Positions 11,993-21,317 of a stretch of DNA of 64,000 nt are shown piece after piece. How positions within the stretch are numbered: the stretch's first letter is position 1; the number at the start of each line of letters is the position of its first letter. The stretch covers positions 1,798,001 to 1,862,000 of the forward strand of contig CM125795.1 in NCBI GenBank assembly GCA_052171275.1, given 5' to 3'. The notes beneath the pieces are model-generated. The model did no database searches and was not told the origin of the DNA. It was given only the letters and a program-made list of their open reading frames with translations. The translations under genes were made by a program, and so were the position numbers. Source of the DNA: Arsenophonus sp052171275. GTDB lineage: Bacteria; Pseudomonadota; Gammaproteobacteria; Enterobacterales; Enterobacteriaceae.

Positions 11993-12346
11993 TTATTTTA
12001 TGTTTAAACGTTCTTTAATACGTGCAGCTTTACCGTAACGCTTTCGCAAAAAATACAATTTAGCCCTACGAACAGAACCAAAACGCTTTACTGTAATACT
12101 ATCTATAATTGGTGAATGTGTCTGGAATACACGTTCAATACCTTCGCCATTAGAAACCTTGCGAACAGTAAATGCTGAATGTAGACCACGGTTACGAATA
12201 GCAATAACGATACCTTCGAATGCCTGTAAACGCCTTTTAGAACCTTCAACTACCCAGACCTTAACCTCTACTGTATCACCTGAACGGAATTGGGAAATAT
12301 TTTGCTTCATTTGCTCTTGTTCAAGTTGTTTGATAATCTTGCTCAT
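11993..12346 (-). CDS. rplS: 50S ribosomal protein L19
   Basis: L19 lies at the 30S/50S interface near bridge B6/B8. The 117 codons align from MSKIIKQLEQEQMKQ through FRSGDTVEVKVWVVEG, RLQAFEGIVIAIRNRG and FQTHSPIIDSITVKR, to VRRAKLYFLRKRYGKAARIKE. A Shine-Dalgarno AAGGA lies five bases before the ATG. It is the last gene of the rpsP-rimM-trmD-rplS operon in unbroken enteric order, about 55 bases after trmD. No residues look damaged. Confidence 0.98.
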   Translation of the reverse strand: MSKIIKQLEQEQMKQNISQFRSGDTVEVKVWVVEGSKRRLQAFEGIVIAIRNRGLHSAFTVRKVSNGEGIERVFQTHSPIIDSITVKRFGSVRRAKLYFLRKRYGKAARIKERLNIK

Positions 12347-12400
12347 AATATTCCTTTACTAAATAAAAATTATTTACATATAACAACATTATATGCTGCA

Positions 12401-13162
12401 TTAATTAAAAGGATTTTTTTTCTTCATATAATATTCTTGTTGAAATTCTTTCAATAAAATTTTCTGGTAATCAGTTAAAACTAGGTTTTTTAAAAGTTTT
12501 GGTCTTCTAAGCCAAGTTCTTCCTAACGACTGTTTTCTTCTCCAACGTTCTATTTCAGCATGATTTCCAGATAATAATACATTCGGAACTTTCATACCTT
12601 CTAAAATCTTAGGACGAGTATAGTGAGGAAAATCAAGTAATCCATCCATAAAAGAGTCTTCTTTTGATGAAGTTTGATGGCCTAGTACACCAGGAATAAA
12701 TCTTGAAATTGAATCGATAATCACCATTGCGGGTAATTCTCCTCCACTAAGAACATAATCACCGATTGACCATTCTTCATCAATTTCAGTTTCATTAATT
12801 CGTTCATCAATACCTTCATATCGACCACAAACTAAAATAATCTTTTTATTTATTGTTAATTCACAGACACTTTTTTGATTAAGCTTTCGTCCTTGCGGTG
12901 AAAGATAGATTACTTTAACATCTTCAATAATCTCAGATTTTGCTGCATGAATAGCATCTCTAAGAGGTTTTACCATCATCAACATACCTGGCCCTCCGCC
13001 ATAAGGACTATCATCTACAGTTCGATGTCTATTATTAGTATAGTCCCTTGGATTCCAATATTGTATATTTAATAAACCATTTTTTATTGCCCTACCAATC
13101 ACTCCATACTTCATTATTGCCATGAACATTTCTGGAAATAAGCTAATAATTCCTATCCACAT
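12401..13162 (-). CDS. trmD: tRNA (guanine37-N1)-methyltransferase
   Basis: Methylates G37 next to the anticodon using S-adenosylmethionine and so prevents +1 frameshifting. It is a SPOUT-fold enzyme of 253 residues (E. coli 255). The trefoil-knot cofactor site is intact: LVCGRYEGIDER, then WSIGDYVLSGGELPAM, then the catalytic-Asp region PHYTRPKILEG. LLSGNHAEIERWR and QSLGRTWLRRP at the C-terminus are family signatures. It lies 33 bases after rimM. The start MWIGIISLFPEMF matches E. coli exactly. Confidence 0.98.
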   Translation of the reverse strand: MWIGIISLFPEMFMAIMKYGVIGRAIKNGLLNIQYWNPRDYTNNRHRTVDDSPYGGGPGMLMMVKPLRDAIHAAKSEIIEDVKVIYLSPQGRKLNQKSVCELTINKKIILVCGRYEGIDERINETEIDEEWSIGDYVLSGGELPAMVIIDSISRFIPGVLGHQTSSKEDSFMDGLLDFPHYTRPKILEGMKVPNVLLSGNHAEIERWRRKQSLGRTWLRRPKLLKNLVLTDYQKILLKEFQQEYYMKKKNPFN

Positions 13163-13195
13163 TTTTCATTCCACTAATAAAACGTTAATCTACAT

Positions 13196-13723
13196 TTAAA
13201 AATTAGGATCCCAATCTACTTCAATTGTTTTAATAGTAAGATTAATATTTTTGATAACTTGTTCATAAAGAAATGGTAATAACCTTTCTTTAATACCAAA
13301 TGTATCTTCTAGATTTGCTTTAATTACTAATATATCATTTGAACCAGTTTCTATTAAATATTGAACATGACCTAAACTGTAACCTTCAATAGTTATAACC
13401 TTACAATTAATTAAATCTTTCCAATAATATTCGTTATCTTTAAGTATAGGTAATTGTGTTGAATCAATAAAAATTTCATAATTAGTTATTAAATTAGCAG
13501 CATTTCTATCATTAATGTGTTTTATTTTAATAATACTATTTTTGTTATGATATTTCCAGGCTTCTAATTTTACTTGTCGCCATTGACCTGAGCTTTGAAT
13601 AAACCAAGGCTTATAATCAAAAATATCTTCTGTATGTTCTGTTAATGAAAAAATTCTAAGCCAACCACATGTACCATATGAAGCGCCTAATTTTCCTAAA
13701 ACAATAGGATCGATGTCTATCAA
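13196..13723 (-). CDS. rimM: ribosome maturation factor RimM
   Basis: Assists late 30S head assembly, binding S19 and 16S. The 175 codons start at MIDIDPIVLGKLGASYGTCG, a few residues shorter at the N-terminus than the 182-residue E. coli protein. The RimM N-domain (to about residue 90) and the PRC-barrel (YYWKDLINC to DPNF) are both present, with the conserved GSNDILVIKANLEDTFGIKE. It lies between rpsP and trmD. The start is the family-typical position of DPIVLGK. Confidence 0.96.
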   Translation of the reverse strand: MIDIDPIVLGKLGASYGTCGWLRIFSLTEHTEDIFDYKPWFIQSSGQWRQVKLEAWKYHNKNSIIKIKHINDRNAANLITNYEIFIDSTQLPILKDNEYYWKDLINCKVITIEGYSLGHVQYLIETGSNDILVIKANLEDTFGIKERLLPFLYEQVIKNINLTIKTIEVDWDPNF

Positions 13724-13759
13724 AACAAACCTCTTTACTTACTAATACTTTATAGTAAA

Positions 13760-14008
13760 TTAAGTTGCTTTTTTTACTTTTTTAATCAATGTTGAAGCGC
13801 GATCAGAAACAATTGCTCCTAAACTAATCCAATGATCAACACGATCTAAATCTAAATGCAACTCTTTCTTTTTAATTGATGAGATAGAATTAAAAAAACC
13901 TATACGTTCAATAAATCGACCGTCACGTGCATTCCGGTTATCTGTAACAACAACTTGATAAAATGGACGCTTTTTTCTTCCACCACGAGCTAAACGAATT
14001 ATTACCAT
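13760..14008 (-). CDS. rpsP: 30S ribosomal protein S16
   Basis: S16 is an early 30S assembly protein that binds the 5' and central domains of 16S. It has 82 codons, the same length as in E. coli. It opens with the signature M-V-I-I-R-L-A-R-G-G-R-K-K-R-P-F-Y and continues VVTDNRNARDGRFIERIGF. A strong ribosome binding site GAGGAG lies just before the ATG. First gene of the minus-strand operon with rimM, trmD and rplS; ffh lies 140 bases upstream in the same direction. Confidence 0.98.
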   Translation of the reverse strand: MVIIRLARGGRKKRPFYQVVVTDNRNARDGRFIERIGFFNSISSIKKKELHLDLDRVDHWISLGAIVSDRASTLIKKVKKAT

Positions 14009-14149
14009 AATCTCCTCATTAATTAAGAAAAAATAAAACTATTTCTCATAAAACAATAAAATAAGATTCTATAATAAAAACATGTGTCTTATTTTTTTAT
14101 TATAAAATAATAAACAAATATCAATTTTTTATTTAAATATAAATTTCTA

Positions 14150-15508
14150 TTATTTTGATGAATAAGGTAAAGCGAAATTTTTAATTCCTCGTATAATTTT
14201 AATTAATTCATTTTTTTTCATTTTACTCATTATACGTTTTATATCATCAAACTGTTTAAGTAACATGTTAATATCCTGTATTTGCGTGCCTGAACCATTG
14301 GCAATACGCTTTTTCCTTGATCCTTTAATAATTTCAGGTTTTTGCCGTTCTTTCATAGTCATAGAGCTAATAATTGCTTGCATTTTAATTAATACATTAT
14401 CATTTATTTGTAATTTAATTTTATCATTAATTCCAGATATACCTGGAATTTTATTTAATATACTTGACATATCACTTATATTTTGCATTTGTTTAAGATG
14501 TTCTAGGAAATCATTTAGATCAAAATTATTATTTTTTTTAAGTTTATTAGAAAGTTTTTCCGCCTTCTCACGGTCAATTTTGCTTTCTATCTCTTCAATC
14601 AATGATAAAACATCTCCCATACCAAGTATACGAGAGGAAATTCTTTCTGGATAAAATAGTTCTAAGCTATTAATTTTCTCTCCTATTCCTAAAAATTTAA
14701 TTGGTTTACCAGTAATATATCTGATTGATAATGCAGCGCCACCTCTGGTATCACCATCAATTTTTGTTAATATAAAACCTGTTAATGGCAATATTTCATT
14801 AAAAGATTTTGCAGAATTAGCTGCATCTTGACCTGTCATTGCATCAACAATAAATAATGTTTCAATTGGATTAATAAAACTATGAATTACTTGAATTTCT
14901 GTCATCATAGTTTCATTAATATGCAAACGTCCAGAAGTATCAATGATCAATACATCATAAAATTTTAATTTTGCATATTCTAGTGCTTTAGTTGCGATAT
15001 CAATAGGTTTTTCATTTGAAGATGATAGAAAAAAATCAATTCCTGCTGTTTGAGTAAGTATTTCTAATTGTTTAATAGCAGCTGGTCGATAAATATCAAC
15101 AGAAGCTACTAAAACTTTTTTCCTATATTTTTCTTTTAAAAATTTTCCTAATTTAGCGACAGTAGTAGTCTTACCTACGCCTTGTAAACCAGCTATAAGA
15201 ATAACTGCTGGGGGTTGTATTGCTAAATTTAAGCCGATATTATTTCCACCAAGTGATTTAGTTAGTTGATTTTTAACAATTTTAATGAATTCTTGACTAG
15301 GTGTTAAACTTTTATTGATATTTTTATCTAGTGCAACTTCTTTTATAGATTGAATAAATTCACGAACTACTGGCAAAGCAACATCAGCTTCTAATAACGC
15401 CATACGAACTTCACGTAATGCTTCTTTAATATTATCTTTAGTTAACCTTCCTCGACCTCTGATATTACGCAATATAGATGAAAGTCTATCAGTTAAATTA
15501 TCAAACAT
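14150..15508 (-). CDS. ffh: signal recognition particle protein Ffh
   Basis: GTPase of the SRP that binds 4.5S RNA and nascent signal sequences and docks on FtsY. At 452 codons it is almost exactly the E. coli length (453). An N-domain is followed by the G-domain with GLQGVGKTTTVAKLG, DTSGRL (usually DTAGR), TKIDGDTRGGAALS and GIGEK. The M-domain has MQNISDMSSILNKIPG and SSMTMKERQKPEIIKGSRKKRIANGSG, the RNA-binding helix-turn-helix. AAGAG lies just before the ATG. No ffs (4.5S RNA) or ftsY is seen in the window. Confidence 0.97.
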   Translation of the reverse strand: MFDNLTDRLSSILRNIRGRGRLTKDNIKEALREVRMALLEADVALPVVREFIQSIKEVALDKNINKSLTPSQEFIKIVKNQLTKSLGGNNIGLNLAIQPPAVILIAGLQGVGKTTTVAKLGKFLKEKYRKKVLVASVDIYRPAAIKQLEILTQTAGIDFFLSSSNEKPIDIATKALEYAKLKFYDVLIIDTSGRLHINETMMTEIQVIHSFINPIETLFIVDAMTGQDAANSAKSFNEILPLTGFILTKIDGDTRGGAALSIRYITGKPIKFLGIGEKINSLELFYPERISSRILGMGDVLSLIEEIESKIDREKAEKLSNKLKKNNNFDLNDFLEHLKQMQNISDMSSILNKIPGISGINDKIKLQINDNVLIKMQAIISSMTMKERQKPEIIKGSRKKRIANGSGTQIQDINMLLKQFDDIKRIMSKMKKNELIKIIRGIKNFALPYSSK

Positions 15509-18415
15509 TTCTCTTAACTCAATTATGTTAAATTGGTAAACTATTAGTTAATTTTTTATTCTTTCATTAAGAAAATATAATTTATACATTAAATTTTATA
15601 AAAAAATAAATAATTACTTATAAAATATAAATATGAATACTATATTTTTAACTTAATTACATTTAATAAACTAACCAATAAATGAAAATATTATATGAAA
15701 ATTTGACATTCTCATAATTATTACTTATTTTTAAGTACTGTATTTTTTTATTTTATCATAACATAGAATTTAATTTTAATGAATTAAATTAAAATAGGTT
15801 ATAATACTTTTATTAAAGATTGTTATATCATAATAAGTTATGAGTATTTTTTATGTTAAATATTTATTTTATTTATAATAAAATATTAAATTTAATTTTT
15901 TATTAAACTTATACTTTATCTTTAGTTTGTTAATTGATGGCATGGTAAATTTTACGATTAACTATTATATTTAGTTTGTCATATTTAATCGTTATATTTT
16001 TTGTTAATATTCTATTTAACAACTATTATAACGATAAGTTTATTATATTACGCTTATTTTAAAAAAAATGAATTATTATTTGATTTTATTTATATCTATT
16101 TAATATTTTACAATTAAAACTTGATTTAGTTTATCAATTAAAAAAAATAAAAATAATATTTAGAATATATTAAATAATTAATTATTATTAAAATTAAATT
16201 CTTAATTTTTATTAATTTATATAATTTTAACAATAATTATATTAATAATAAGAATTATTTTTAAATATTTTAATTAAATAAAGAAATTAATCTAATTAAG
16301 ATATTTTATATATTTATTGTTAATTTTATTTATGTTTTTTATAAAAAAATTACTTTTATTATAGTTGATAATGTAAAAAATTTTTATAGACTTTTAACAT
16401 AATTAAAATATTTTTTAATATTTGATTTTTTTAAAAATAAAATATTCTAAATATTCCTTTAATTAATTTAATTTTTATTTATTATTTTATCATTAACTAA
16501 AATATAGAAATTTTATATTTAAGGAATCATTAAATTAAGAAATACTTTATTTATCATATTTATTATTATAATGATTATTATATAAAGTTATCTAATCTTA
16601 AAAACAAAAACGATAAATATTTATTAAAAAATTAATCATAGAACTCAATTAAACATAATCATCAAATCCATTTATTAAGTTATATTACCATTAATAAATC
16701 TAAGATATCTATTATTAATTTATTTTAATTAATTATTAATATTAATTAATAATTAATTTTACTAACGTTAGCAACATCTATTAATATAAGTAATAAAAAA
16801 TATAATATTTATTATTGTTAATAATATATAAAATACTTTAATTTTTGTAATTCTTTATTTTAAGTTACATAGAAAATAAAAAAATATTTTATATATAGAA
16901 AGCATATTCTTAACTTTAATGGTATATAAAATTATATATAAACTATTATATAATTTATTCTAGCATTATTTATGAAATAAATATTTATATTATCATAAAG
17001 TTTATTGATGTTTTTATTTTTATAACATTGAATCTCTCATCAATTTTGATAAAATTAAGAAAAAAAATAAATTTTGCACAATTTTAATGAATTTAATAGT
17101 ATTTTTTTATAACAATCATGATATTTTTATCTAATTTTATATTTTAAAAACATATTTTTTTATAAAAAATTATTATATTTAATATAATTAAACCATTAAT
17201 ATTTTATTTTAATAAAAATTAAAAAATAATTATAAACAAATTAATTTCACTTTTGATAAGATTAAATTATTATTTATTATAAGATAAACTTTTTATAATA
17301 TTATATATTATAATATTAATTCTTTTAATTTATTTTTATCAAAAAATAAATTAAAAGAAGATTTAATTGTGAACTAATAATATATTTTAATATTATTAGT
17401 TATAAATATATTGATATTTAATAACTTATGAAGTTAAATGGTAATTTAAATAAATTATTATTGTTCTTACTTTACTATTTTATTATTTTTGAAATTTAGT
17501 TAAAATTAATATTAAATAAATAGGTTAATATTAATTGAATAGTTTGAAGAAAGATTACTTTTAATATAAGAAATTTTAATAAATCTTATTAATAATCGTT
17601 ATATTTATAATAACATATAAATACCTAGCAATGATTTTATTATTAAAAATAATTATACGATATAATAATATTATACACTAAAAACAAAAAATTTTTAACA
17701 GAATTAAAGATATCATTTGAAAATTCTACTTTGTAGAAAATTATAAAAATAAATTATAGTATTTTTTATTATCACATTGTATCATATTATTTAAGTTATT
17801 TTTTATTAACAAGATTAATTTTCATATTTAATTTAAATAATCTACATTTAATCATATATTAAAATGCGTATTTTCTTTAATTAAGGAGTGAATATCATAA
17901 ATATTATACTAATAATTATTTAATTTAGATATTTGAAATTAAAGTGCTACAATTAACAATATTTATATAACTATTCTTTAAATAAAGAAAACAAATTATT
18001 AATAGGATATAGTGATTAATTATATATAAAATTAATCACTATAAAACTATATCAATAAAGAATTAATGATTTAATTATAAATATTTTTAATAAAAATCAA
18101 GCATAAAATTATAAATGAACATTATGATATATAGATATTTATTTTCTATAAATAGTTTTTTATTTATAATTTAAAAGACTAAATATCATAATTAACTTAT
18201 TATAAATAATATTATTTATAATAAAAAATATAATATCTATTTTATCTTCATTTTTTAATCTAAACATGAAACTATTAAACAATGATATTAATATATCGTT
18301 AAAATATTTTTATAAAAATAAATTAAACTATTTTATCATAAACCTTATTTAGCAAATTAAAATAATTTTTCATCTTATTCTTTGAAAATTAATTTTATTA
18401 AAGGAAAACCAATTT
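15509..18415. other. 2.9-kb gene-free region between ffh and gshA
   Basis: No intact frame or RNA gene is seen. Two enteric blocks that are far apart in E. coli (rplS-ffh and gshA-alaS) are joined here, so a large deletion or rearrangement breakpoint lies in this interval. In E. coli corE/grpE-side genes follow ffh and luxS follows gshA. I looked for luxS just below gshA and found no alignment I trust. A 14-bp inverted repeat with a 4-nt loop lies near 16,727-16,760. Confidence 0.55.
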
Positions 18416-19975
18416 TTATCCAGAATATATTTTTAAATAATTATCAAAACTCATTTTATCTGATTGTTCAATTTCTAATTGTTTATAAATAGAGGCATAA
18501 CGAACATTAATAAATTCAGTGTCAGTTATTACTTCATAAGGTTCATTAGTTAATTGTTGATAATAAGTTTTAGCTAAGTCTAAACCATATTGTCTGATAT
18601 TTTTATCAATCATTTTAGATAATATTTGACCAGAATAAGTAAGCTCTGGGTTTTCAAACATTGTTATTAATTGATGGCATATTTCATTATATCTCGTATT
18701 ATTATTAATATCTAGTACATTGGCAATTCTAATTAAATCATCAAATAATATTTGTCCTACCTCTTTTAATGATCTCATTGATTCACCATAACCAATACTA
18801 ATTATTTGTCCAGGTTTACGCCCCTCAAAGATCACTCGATTCCAATTTCTTTGCCAATAGTTTAATTCTTTTTCATTCATCTCTGGTACATCCGCTAACA
18901 CACACCAGATTAAAAATAAATCAAGAAAATGGATCTGAACTTCATCTATACCAATAGGAGTAAATAAATTAATATCTAAAGCTCTAACTTCAATATATTC
19001 AATTCCTCTTTTTAATAATGCATCAGATAAAGATTCATCACCAATCAACCCTCGTTTAGGGCGAATAGGTGTATATAATTCATTTTCAATTTGTAAAATA
19101 TTAGTATTTAATTGCAAGTATTTTTCATTTTTATTATATCTATCTAATTTTATAAACTCAGATGATGGTTGTTTTATTGCTTGCTTGATATTAGACACAT
19201 AAGTCTTTATATTATTAAAAGTTATTTTCAAGTGATTTTGAAATTTATTACTATATCCAAAATCACTCATTCTCAAAGATGTAGCATAAGGTAAATAATA
19301 TGTACCATTAGTTGTTTGTTCAAAAGGAAGACGCTTTGTGATTCCATGCAAAAAGGAACCACAAACTGCAGGCGATGTACCAAATAAATATGGAATCATC
19401 CAACCAAAACGATAATAATTACGAATGAGTCGAAAATAACCAGCAGAAATTTTCTCTTTACCACTTTCGGCATCTTTAACACCAATCATAGTTTGCCAAA
19501 ATTCAATCGGTAAAGAAAAATTATAGTGAATACCTGCAATTACTTGCATTAAAGCACCATAACGATTCTTTAATCCTTTCCGATACAAATTTTTAAAACG
19601 ACCAATATTAGAAACACCATATTGAGCAATCTTAATATTATCTTCATTCTCTATAAAACAAGGCATGCTTAATGGCCACATTAATTCATGATTAAGATGA
19701 CGAGCTGTATAACGATGAAGATCTCTTAAGAATGACAAAACATGTCCGATATTATTATCAACTGGAGTAATAAATTCCAATAAAGCCTCAGCAAAATCAG
19801 TTGTGATCCATGGGTGAGTCAATGCTTTTCCTAAGCTATCAGGGTGATTAGATTTAGATAATCCACCATCTGGAGTAATTCTCAGTGTTTCTCGTTCAAT
19901 ACCTCGACGAAGACCATGTAAAATTTTAGGATGCGCTTCTAACCATAACAGTGCTTTTGATACATTAGGGATCAA
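18416..19975 (-). CDS. gshA: glutamate-cysteine ligase
   Basis: First and rate-limiting step of glutathione synthesis: ATP-dependent joining of L-glutamate and L-cysteine. 519 codons (E. coli 518) align along the whole length: RGIERETLRI, HPWITTDFAEALLEFITP, DLHRYTARH, MWPLSMPC, GRFKNLYRKGLKNRYGALMQ, HYNFSLP, IRNYYRFGWMIPYLFGTSPA and GIEYIEVRALDIN. The start codon is TTG, reading TTGATCCC after a strong GGAGG eight bases upstream. E. coli gshA also starts with TTG-ATC, so the weak start is conserved. With gshB at 47.4 kb the pathway is complete although the two genes are unlinked, as in enterics. Confidence 0.97.
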   Translation of the reverse strand: MIPNVSKALLWLEAHPKILHGLRRGIERETLRITPDGGLSKSNHPDSLGKALTHPWITTDFAEALLEFITPVDNNIGHVLSFLRDLHRYTARHLNHELMWPLSMPCFIENEDNIKIAQYGVSNIGRFKNLYRKGLKNRYGALMQVIAGIHYNFSLPIEFWQTMIGVKDAESGKEKISAGYFRLIRNYYRFGWMIPYLFGTSPAVCGSFLHGITKRLPFEQTTNGTYYLPYATSLRMSDFGYSNKFQNHLKITFNNIKTYVSNIKQAIKQPSSEFIKLDRYNKNEKYLQLNTNILQIENELYTPIRPKRGLIGDESLSDALLKRGIEYIEVRALDINLFTPIGIDEVQIHFLDLFLIWCVLADVPEMNEKELNYWQRNWNRVIFEGRKPGQIISIGYGESMRSLKEVGQILFDDLIRIANVLDINNNTRYNEICHQLITMFENPELTYSGQILSKMIDKNIRQYGLDLAKTYYQQLTNEPYEVITDTEFINVRYASIYKQLEIEQSDKMSFDNYLKIYSG

Positions 19976-20112
19976 ATCGACCTCCAGTTATCTATTTTAT
20001 TATTTTAAAAAAAAATTTTTAACATAAATAAATATAATTACAACAATCTAAATTGCTGCAAATTAAATATTAAAGTAAAAATTATATTTTAATAAATATA
20101 TTTTAATTATAA

Positions 20113-20143
20113 AAAAACCCTGACGTTAATTGACAGGGTTTTT
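20113..20143 (-). terminator. rho-independent terminator after tRNA-Arg
   Basis: The minus strand reads AAAAACCCTG, an 11-base loop, CAGGGTTTTT and further T residues. This 10-bp stem with a C/G core is the clearest intrinsic terminator in the window. It lies 8 bases past the tRNA-Arg 3' end, between the tRNA pair and gshA, so it ends the tRNA transcript. Confidence 0.85.
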
Positions 20144-20151
20144 ATTATAGT

Positions 20152-20225
20152 CGCATCCAGAAGGATTCGAACCTCCGACCGCTCGGTTCGTAGCCGAGTA
20201 CTCTATCCAACTGAGCTATGGATGC
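20152..20225 (-). tRNA. argV: tRNA-Arg (anticodon ACG)
   Basis: The reverse complement is nearly identical to E. coli tRNA-Arg(ACG). It has acceptor GCATCCA/TGGATGC, D-arm AGCTCAGTTGGATAGAGT, anticodon stem-loop CTCGGCTACGAACCGAG and T-arm GGAGGTTCGAATCCTTC. The discriminator is G where E. coli has A, and CCA is not encoded (ACTAT follows). The ACG anticodon needs TadA editing to inosine to read CGU/CGC/CGA. It follows tRNA-Ser, the serV-argV order found downstream of csrA in E. coli. Confidence 0.97.
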
Positions 20226-20238
20226 AATATTAAAAATA

Positions 20239-20328
20239 CGATGAGGGAGGGATTTGAACCCTCGATGCAGTTACTAACCACATACTACCTTAGCAGGGAA
20301 GCGCCTTTAACCTCTCAGCCACCTCATC
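20239..20328 (-). tRNA. serV: tRNA-Ser (anticodon GCT)
   Basis: Class II tRNA of 90 bases with acceptor GATGAGG/CCTCATC, discriminator G, anticodon loop CTGCTAA (GCT) and a long variable arm (TATGTGGTTAGTAACTGCAT). Its T-arm is GAGGGTTCAAATCCCTC. Reads AGC/AGU serine codons. CCA is not encoded. Closest to E. coli serV, which occupies the same place after csrA. Confidence 0.97.
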
Positions 20329-20905
20329 ATTAAATAATAAAGAGATATTAATTATTAAATTATCTTATCTCTTTATTATATCACGCTTATATCAATTTAT
20401 AGAACTTATAAGTTAAACTATTTTATAATATTTTTTAGATTATTTAATTCCTTAAGATATTCATCACGATCAAGTTAAGTAATATAAAAACTAAATAAAA
20501 ATAGATGATATTTATCTAGAAAAATAAAAATAAGTGAAATTGTGAACTAACATAAATAATCAAACTTAGATACTAATCTCATTTAATTATGGATTATTAT
20601 AAATGAAAAGTTAATCTCTAAACATTTTACTAATTTATATTAGTTTAAAATATTATATTTCATATATAAACACTTTTAAAAATATTTAAACATTTAATAA
20701 TTAAAATTTTAACATTTTGTTAAAAACATAATAAAATATTATAAAAGATATTTTAGAATTTAAATAATTTACTTTATAATAATAGTAAATTATTAATAAT
20801 ATAATTATAAATATATAACATTAATAAATAAGAATTAATTTTATTCCTATAAATAGAATTAACATAATATATGATAATAAATCATTTACTAAAAAAATAA
20901 AATTA
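20329..20905 (-). other. intergenic region upstream of the tRNA pair
   Basis: No ORF. On the minus strand a TATAAT at 20375-20380 sits about 50 bases before tRNA-Ser and is the likeliest -10 box, with a poor TTCTAT-type -35. A 14-bp perfect inverted repeat (arms 20334-20347 and 20366-20379, 18-base loop) overlaps this -10 and the stretch down to the tRNA. Nothing else is recognisable up to the csrA stop. Confidence 0.4.
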
Positions 20906-21088
20906 CTAATTGTTAGATTGATTTTTCTCATCTTGTATCCGATGATAAATTTCTTCACGGTGAACAGAAATCTCTTTGGGGGCATTAACCCCTATACGTA
21001 TTTGATTACCTTTTATACCAAGTATCGTTATTGTTACCTCATCGCCTATCATGAGAGTTTCACCAATTCGACGAGTTAGAATAAGCAT
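20906..21088 (-). CDS. csrA: carbon storage regulator CsrA
   Basis: Small dimeric RNA-binding regulator that binds GGA motifs in 5' leaders to control translation. It has 60 codons (E. coli 61): MLILTRRIGETLMIGDEVT, then GIKGNQIRIGVNAPKEISVHREEIYHRIQ. The RNA-contacting residues Leu4, Arg6, Arg7 and Arg44 are intact. The ribosome binding site AAGGAG contains a GGA, as expected for CsrA autoregulation in relatives. It sits between alaS and serV as in E. coli. Retention of a global regulator in such a reduced genome is notable; no CsrB/CsrC sponge RNA is seen here. Confidence 0.97.
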   Translation of the reverse strand: MLILTRRIGETLMIGDEVTITILGIKGNQIRIGVNAPKEISVHREEIYHRIQDEKNQSNN

Positions 21089-21154
21089 TCTTTTCTCCTT
21101 AAAAATTTAAAAAAGAGTGAGGGTTCTCTCTAGATTTTCTTAGTCCACTACACT

Positions 21155-21188
21155 ATTATATATTATACGCCGTGAAAACCTAAAACAA
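21155..21188 (-). promoter_or_regulatory. possible csrA promoter
   Basis: On the minus strand two overlapping TATAAT hexamers (21162-21167 and 21155-21160) follow a TTGTTT at 21183-21188. The spacing to the first is 15 bases, slightly short. The G+C-rich GGCG just before the hexamer is unusual for this genome. Suggestive only. Confidence 0.3.
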
Positions 21189-21317
21189 TGATATTGAATA
21201 TAAAGTAATTATCATATTTATCTTATAACTAAAATATATTTTTTTAAACCGTTTAAAATTTATTAAAGATAATATAAAATAAAGTTATGTAATCATATAT
21301 ATTTATGTATTTAAAAC

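Noticed and set aside
17850..18373. Possible luxS remnant below gshA
   Set aside because: The position is right for enterics, but no stretch matched LuxS at consistent spacing; matches were at chance level.
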